Shown here: positions 58,867 to 64,000 of the stretch, in pieces
Layout of the letters: each line of letters begins with the position of its first letter
How positions within the stretch are numbered: the first letter of the stretch is position 1
From: an uncultured Ulvibacter sp.
GTDB taxonomy: Bacteria; Bacteroidota; Bacteroidia; Flavobacteriales; Flavobacteriaceae
Assembly: GCA_938041335.1 (NCBI GenBank)
Contig: CALIAF010000008.1
Span: 1-64,000, forward strand
Direction: 5' to 3'
Length of the DNA stretch: 64,000 nt
Notes under the pieces: generated by a model
The model's database searches: none
Told to the model about the DNA's origin: nothing
What the model saw: the letters and a program-made list of their open reading frames with translations, nothing else
Made by a program: the position numbers and the translations under genes

Positions 58867-61107
58867 TTGTTTCCATTCTTGAAAAAATTGATCTTCATAC
58901 TATTGCTATTTCCATGGTGTCTATTGGCACAAGAAGAAGGTGCGCAAGACCTAAAAGTAGGTCTTGTATTAAGCGGTGGTGGTGCAAAAGGCTTAGCCCA
59001 CATAGGAGTCTTAAAAGCTATTGAAGAAGCAGGCGTCGAGATAGATTACATTAGTGGAACCAGTATGGGTGCTATCATTGGATCACTTTATGCTTCTGGG
59101 TATACTGCGAAACAACTTGATTCTATATTTAACGCGGTAGATTTTGAAACGCTTATTCGTGACGATGTGCCTCGTAGCGCAAAAACTTTTTATGAAAAAA
59201 ACGAATCTGATAGGTATGCGCTAACGCTGCCCTTTGATCGTTTTAAATTGGGCTTTCCGTCTGGGCTTTCTAAAGGTCAAAATGCCTATAATCTTTTATC
59301 ACAATTAACATCTCACGTTAGTAATATTGATGATTTTAGTAAACTACCCATCCCCTTTTTATGTGTTGCCACAAATCTTGAAACTGGAGATCCGGTTGTT
59401 TTAGAATCTGGTTACTTACCCAAAGCCGTAATTGCTAGCGGGGCATTACCCACCCTATTTAGTCCAGTCACTATTGGGGGTCAGGTGCTAATTGATGGTG
59501 GAGTAGTAAACAATTATCCAATAGAAGAATTACGTGCAAAAGGGATGGACATCATTATAGGCGTAGATGTTCAAGACAATTTAAAAGATGTATCAAAAAT
59601 AAACTCTGCGGTACAAGTGATGGTTCAGATTAACAACTTTGACACGCAGCACGATATGTTAGAAAAGCGTGAGCAAACAGATGTATACATCCAACCTGAC
59701 ATTCAAGATTTTTCTGTCGTTTCATTTGCTGAAGGAAAGACCATTGTAACTTCTGGTTATGATGCTGCAAAAAACAATATGGATCAACTGATCGAGATTG
59801 CTGATAAACAAGCAAAGAAAAATCGTCCTGAAATTACACTTCAAAATGATCAAACCTTTTATATTGATAAGGTGCAAATAGAAGGCACAGAACGTTACAC
59901 TAGGTCATATGTATTGGGTAAACTGAAGCTCATAACACCAGATGCAGTAACGTATGAGCAGTTTAATGAAGGGGTAAACAATCTTTCTGCCACAGGTAAT
60001 TATGACAATATAGACTATCGTTTTACAGAAAATGAGGCTGGCAATTATGACGTTATGTTTACGCTCACAGAGAGCGAAAATCAATTACAACTAAGATTTT
60101 CTGTACATTATGATGATCTTTATAGATCTGCATTTTTAGCAAATGTGACCAGAAAGCGTCTTTTTACAAACAACGATATCGCTTCTTTAGATATTATTGT
60201 GGGTGATAATTTGCGCTATAAAGCCAGCTATTATATTGATAAGGGGTACTACTGGAGTATAGGATTATCTTCTGAGTACAACTTTTTTGACAAAGATGTT
60301 TCTATAGATTTTCTTACTGCGGAAATGTTAGATGAAACCCCCTCGATCAACGAAATTGAAATAGAGTATTCAGATTATACAAACAGCTTGTATTTTGAAA
60401 CTATTTTTAAACGTAATTTTTTATTAGGCCTAGGCGCTGAGCATAAATACTTGAAGTATCTGTCTAAGAATATTGGCGTAGATAAGAACCAAAATTTGCA
60501 AACCATTTTTGAAAACACCAATTACTATAATGCACTTGGGTATTTGGTTTTTGATAGTCTTGATGATTCTTATTTTCCTAAAAATGGTTTGGTTATTCAA
60601 AGTGAATTTAAACTGTACCTCCTTGCCCAAGGAAGGAACGAAGATTTTGAAAGCTTTTCTATTGTAAAAAGTCGTTTTGGATATGCCCATAGTCTCGCAG
60701 AAAACCTGTCGTTTTTATTTAATTACGAAGGAGGTTTTAAAATAGGAGGCAACGATACGGCTTCTTTTGATTTCTTCTTAGGAGGGTTTGGCTTTAATTC
60801 TGTCAATAATATTTTACCATTTTATGGCTATGAATCGCTGGCACTACGTGGTGATACGTATCTTAAATCTTCGCTATCTGTAGATTGGGAGTTTGTCAAT
60901 AAAAATCACTTATCCGTTTTTGGTAATATTGCAAACGTGGGTGAAGATCTTTTTTCTACCGGACAATGGATAGACGGAATAGACTACAGTGGTTTTGGAC
61001 TGGGCTATGGATTAGAAACTCCTTTAGGACCACTCCAAATAAAGTATGCTTACTCCCCAGAACGCGACGCCACAGAATGGCATATTGCTGCTGGATTTAG
61101 GTTTTAA
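58867..61107 (+). CDS. Patatin-like phospholipase with POTRA-like and Omp85-type barrel regions (type Vd-like); apparent TTG start
   Basis: GLVLSGGGAKGLAHIGVLKAIEEAG, GTSMGAI, DGGVVNNYP dyad; FYIDKVQIEGTERYTRSYVLGKL POTRA-like; C-term ..WHIAAGFRF. Confidence 0.93.
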   Translation: MFPFLKKLIFILLLFPWCLLAQEEGAQDLKVGLVLSGGGAKGLAHIGVLKAIEEAGVEIDYISGTSMGAIIGSLYASGYTAKQLDSIFNAVDFETLIRDDVPRSAKTFYEKNESDRYALTLPFDRFKLGFPSGLSKGQNAYNLLSQLTSHVSNIDDFSKLPIPFLCVATNLETGDPVVLESGYLPKAVIASGALPTLFSPVTIGGQVLIDGGVVNNYPIEELRAKGMDIIIGVDVQDNLKDVSKINSAVQVMVQINNFDTQHDMLEKREQTDVYIQPDIQDFSVVSFAEGKTIVTSGYDAAKNNMDQLIEIADKQAKKNRPEITLQNDQTFYIDKVQIEGTERYTRSYVLGKLKLITPDAVTYEQFNEGVNNLSATGNYDNIDYRFTENEAGNYDVMFTLTESENQLQLRFSVHYDDLYRSAFLANVTRKRLFTNNDIASLDIIVGDNLRYKASYYIDKGYYWSIGLSSEYNFFDKDVSIDFLTAEMLDETPSINEIEIEYSDYTNSLYFETIFKRNFLLGLGAEHKYLKYLSKNIGVDKNQNLQTIFENTNYYNALGYLVFDSLDDSYFPKNGLVIQSEFKLYLLAQGRNEDFESFSIVKSRFGYAHSLAENLSFLFNYEGGFKIGGNDTASFDFFLGGFGFNSVNNILPFYGYESLALRGDTYLKSSLSVDWEFVNKNHLSVFGNIANVGEDLFSTGQWIDGIDYSGFGLGYGLETPLGPLQIKYAYSPERDATEWHIAAGFRF

Positions 61108-61850
61108 TTTCTTCTTGGCATATTCTTTTTAGACCATTCTTCCATATGAGTAATATATTCAGGATATGATAATAATCTAAATTCAGATTTATATTCTGGT
61201 ATTGATTTTTTAGTTCGATTTATGCAAGTGGCAGTTACAATAGAATCGTCGTTTTCTAACTCTAGAATTACACCTTCTAGAATTGCAAATGGTGTAGGCC
61301 CACAAGAATATTGTAAGGCATCTGTCACCCAGGCTGTAATAGGATAGTGCCCTTTATGAGCAGAAGAATCATTGACCAATTTACCAATATACATTTGACA
61401 ATTATAACCAATAATTTCTTTATGCATTTTAGCCTTCTCCCAAATAATAGAATTCATTTCTACAGAGCGATCCATCTTTACAGCAGATTCAAACCCTGCT
61501 AGTATAGCCACTTCTTCGGTTTTATCTGCTAATATATAATTTGCATCAAAAACTCTACTTATCGCACCCGTTAATTGATATTTAAAAAAATCATCTGTTG
61601 GTATTGGCTGGATATAAGATAAATAGTATCCATCATCGTCGCATATTAATTCAAAATCAATTTCATTGATAATCTCTTTTTTTGATTCAAACTGGGATAG
61701 TAGGTGCGTTTTTATGTATTCGCTTTTATTTTTTAAAAACGTTGTGTCCATTTCTTTTAATTGTGCGCTATACATTACACTCAAATTGGAATCTTGAGAG
61801 ATCCCAATTTGAGTGTATAAGAGTATTAAAATTAACCAAGTTTTTTTCAT
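61104..61850 (-). CDS. Hypothetical exported protein, divergent GLPGLI-like
   Basis: Signal peptide; AWVTDALQYSCGPTPFAILEGVILELE resembles the GLPGLI core; 4-nt overlap with the next upstream ORF. Confidence 0.65.
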   Translation of the reverse strand: MKKTWLILILLYTQIGISQDSNLSVMYSAQLKEMDTTFLKNKSEYIKTHLLSQFESKKEIINEIDFELICDDDGYYLSYIQPIPTDDFFKYQLTGAISRVFDANYILADKTEEVAILAGFESAVKMDRSVEMNSIIWEKAKMHKEIIGYNCQMYIGKLVNDSSAHKGHYPITAWVTDALQYSCGPTPFAILEGVILELENDDSIVTATCINRTKKSIPEYKSEFRLLSYPEYITHMEEWSKKNMPRRN

Positions 61851-62083
61851 CCTATTATAGGCATTTCATCACAGTCTAGTGGATAATTAAAACAGCAATC
61901 AGTATAAAGTATGTGAAAAGCACCTGCTGCTTCAGACCAAGTAGCTCCGCCATCTAATAAAGCATAATAAACATCAACTGCTCTATCTTCACAATTTCCA
62001 ATAAAATTTTCTCTAGAAAGATTATTCTCACTTACTGCACCATAAGTTGTGAGTAAAAATAAAAAAAGTAAAATTGTTTTCAT
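61847..62083 (-). CDS. Small exported cysteine-containing hypothetical protein
   Basis: MKTILLFLFLLTTYGAVS signal peptide, CEDRAVD...TDCCFNYPLDCDE; overlaps 61104..61850 by 4 nt. Confidence 0.65.
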   Translation of the reverse strand: MKTILLFLFLLTTYGAVSENNLSRENFIGNCEDRAVDVYYALLDGGATWSEAAGAFHILYTDCCFNYPLDCDEMPIIG

Positions 62084-62267
62084 AATATTAAAATTTATTT
62101 GTTAGAACATAAATTTCCTAAAAAAAAAATGACACAAACAAAAATTAATCTGTTAAAGTTTTAATTTACAGCAAACTATAGCAAATATGTAGAAGAAATA
62201 ACAAAGAGATAATCACACCCATATTAATCTAAAATTCCGATATTTGTAGGACTAAGACCTAACAATT

Positions 62268-63431
62268 ATGCCATTATACCACACGCTGGGAAAAATCCCA
62301 CACAAACGCCATACACAGTTTAGAAAACCAGACGGAAGTTTATATAGTGAACAGCTTTTTGGGACCATTGGTTTTGATGGTATGTACACAAATATGTATC
62401 ATGAGCATCGCCCTACAATGGTCAAGGAGATTAAAAACCAATATAGCGTTGCGCCCAAGATTGCTGTAGAAAACAACATTAAATCCTATCGTTTAAAAGG
62501 ATTTCAGGTACAACCAGAAGATGACTATTTAGATAGCAGAAAGGCCATACTTACTAATAGCGATTGCACGATTATTCTTGCAGCACCTAGACATTCTATT
62601 AAGGACTACTTTTATAAAAACACAGATTCAGACGAGCTGCTTTTTGTACATAAAGGAACAGGAAAACTGCGTACTCAACTAGGAAATCTAGATTTTAAAT
62701 ATGGGGATTATTTATTGATCCCACGTGGTATGATTTATCAAATAGACTTTGATACAGAAGACAATCGCCTGTTTATTGTAGAATCTCGCAGCCCTATTTA
62801 CACCCCAAAAAGATACCGAAACCATTTTGGTCAATTATTAGAACACTCCCCATTTTGTGAGCGCGACATTCGACGTCCTTATGAGCTAGAAACACATAAA
62901 GAATTAGGTGACTTTCTACTTAAGGTGAAGAAAAAAGATGAAATAATAGAGATGGTCTATGCAGCGCACCCTTTTGATGTTGTGGGTTATGATGGTTATA
63001 ATTATCCATACGCGTTCTCTATTCACGATTTTGAACCTATTACAGGACGTATACACCAGCCGCCACCAGTGCATCAAACTTTTGAAACAAATGCTTTTGT
63101 AGTGTGCTCTTTTTGCCCAAGATTATATGATTATCATCCAGAAAGTATACCGGCTCCGTACAATCATAGTAATATAGATAGCGATGAAGTTTTATACTAT
63201 GTAGACGGTGATTTTATGAGTCGTAATGATATTGAAGAGGGACACATTAGTCTTCATCCAGCAGGAATACCTCACGGCCCACACCCAGGAGCGGTAGAAA
63301 GAAGTATTGGTAAAAAAGGAAGTGATGAACTTGCTGTTATGGTAGACACCTTTAAACCACTTATGGTCACAGAAGAGGGATTAAAGCTTTCTGATGGCAC
63401 TTATCATACAAGCTGGTTGGATCACGATTAA
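62268..63431 (+). CDS. hmgA: Homogentisate 1,2-dioxygenase
   Basis: YHTLGKIPHKRHTQFRKPDGSLYSEQLFGTIGFDGMYTNMYHEHRPT; HPAGIPHGPHPGAVE. Confidence 0.95.
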   Translation: MPLYHTLGKIPHKRHTQFRKPDGSLYSEQLFGTIGFDGMYTNMYHEHRPTMVKEIKNQYSVAPKIAVENNIKSYRLKGFQVQPEDDYLDSRKAILTNSDCTIILAAPRHSIKDYFYKNTDSDELLFVHKGTGKLRTQLGNLDFKYGDYLLIPRGMIYQIDFDTEDNRLFIVESRSPIYTPKRYRNHFGQLLEHSPFCERDIRRPYELETHKELGDFLLKVKKKDEIIEMVYAAHPFDVVGYDGYNYPYAFSIHDFEPITGRIHQPPPVHQTFETNAFVVCSFCPRLYDYHPESIPAPYNHSNIDSDEVLYYVDGDFMSRNDIEEGHISLHPAGIPHGPHPGAVERSIGKKGSDELAVMVDTFKPLMVTEEGLKLSDGTYHTSWLDHD

Positions 63432-63777
63432 TTTTTATTAGATTTTCTACTTCGGAAATATGCCATATTTATTTATGGTATAATGACCCGACTTTCTCGA
63501 CGCATCAGGAGTCTAAGTATGATTAAGAAACAAAATCTAAAAGAGTGCACTTTGTCTTTTGATGCAGTCAAAGTGACTACTAGTTTTCTGTAATAGTAGG
63601 GTTTCTCGATTAAGAAGTAACACATCACATGTTACAAAGGCTATGTTTTAAAATTATTGACAAAGGTTCTAATTCCATAATATTTCAGAAATAAAATAAC
63701 ATAATCTCGTCTTTTAAGCGTTAGAGTTTTTACTTTTGGTACAGCTATTGCAAACACTAGGGTAAAGACCCGAAAAG

Positions 63778-64000
63778 ATGAACTCAAATTTAACATTATT
63801 GGTAGTTTTCTTAACGATATTCTCGTTAGGCTCAAACGCGCAAGAATCTATCTACCAAGATGGAGAACATCTCAAATTTAGAATGCATTATGGTTTTGTA
63901 ACCGCGGGATACGCAACACTCGATGTGGAAGAAAAGATGCTTGACAACAAAGAAGTGTTTCACATAAAAGGCTATGGTGCCACTACTGGAATGTCTAAGT
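63778..64000 (+). CDS. DUF3108-like exported protein (N-terminus only, truncated by window edge)
   Basis: ATG 63778: MNSNLTLLVVFLTIFSLGSNAQESIYQDGEHLKFRMHYGFVTAGYATLDVEEK...; open to window end. Confidence 0.75.
   Translation, partial: MNSNLTLLVVFLTIFSLGSNAQESIYQDGEHLKFRMHYGFVTAGYATLDVEEKMLDNKEVFHIKGYGATTGMSK

Noticed and set aside
62268-63777. Expected hppD or other tyrosine-catabolism genes next to hmgA
   Set aside because: None found in the window; the next gene is a DUF3108-like exported protein.

Overview
Chromosomal window from a low-GC Bacteroidota genome, probably a marine Flavobacteriaceae close to Dokdonia/Krokinobacter (inferred from gene content and TAnnTTTG-type promoters; no taxonomic search was possible). 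Most of it is ordinary housekeeping and cell-envelope DNA. Contents: a truncated brnQ; thiL; a four-gene secreted cluster ending in an MbnP-like protein and an MbnH/CcpA-like di-heme peroxidase; a suf Fe-S operon (sufA-B-C-D-S-E-T) interrupted by a four-helix-bundle (23S-IVS/Avd-fold) gene and a lipoprotein gene; an OmpA - PorP/SprF - two giant T9SS type-B proteins module; hflX; M28 peptidase; two large T9SS type-A paralogs with identical 3' ends; ileS-dksA-lspA; two IFITM-like CD225 genes with DUF2752; a RimK/RimK/RimB-like/AspA-like cluster; uvrC; a patatin-Omp85 (type Vd-like) protein; hmgA. I saw no CRISPR array, complete IS element, prophage, rRNA or confident tRNA. The most interesting signals are: (1) a strongly over-represented 9-10 bp word, CTTCGGAAA(T)/(A)TTTCCGAAG, found at least 17 times by eye and once as a perfect inverted pair between divergent genes; (2) the two-ligase RimK plus retropepsin plus deacylase cluster; (3) remodelling of the suf operon by a 4HB element with inverted flanks and by a 41-bp duplication of the sufT tail; (4) the MbnP/MbnH pair; (5) several structured, unexplained intergenic segments.
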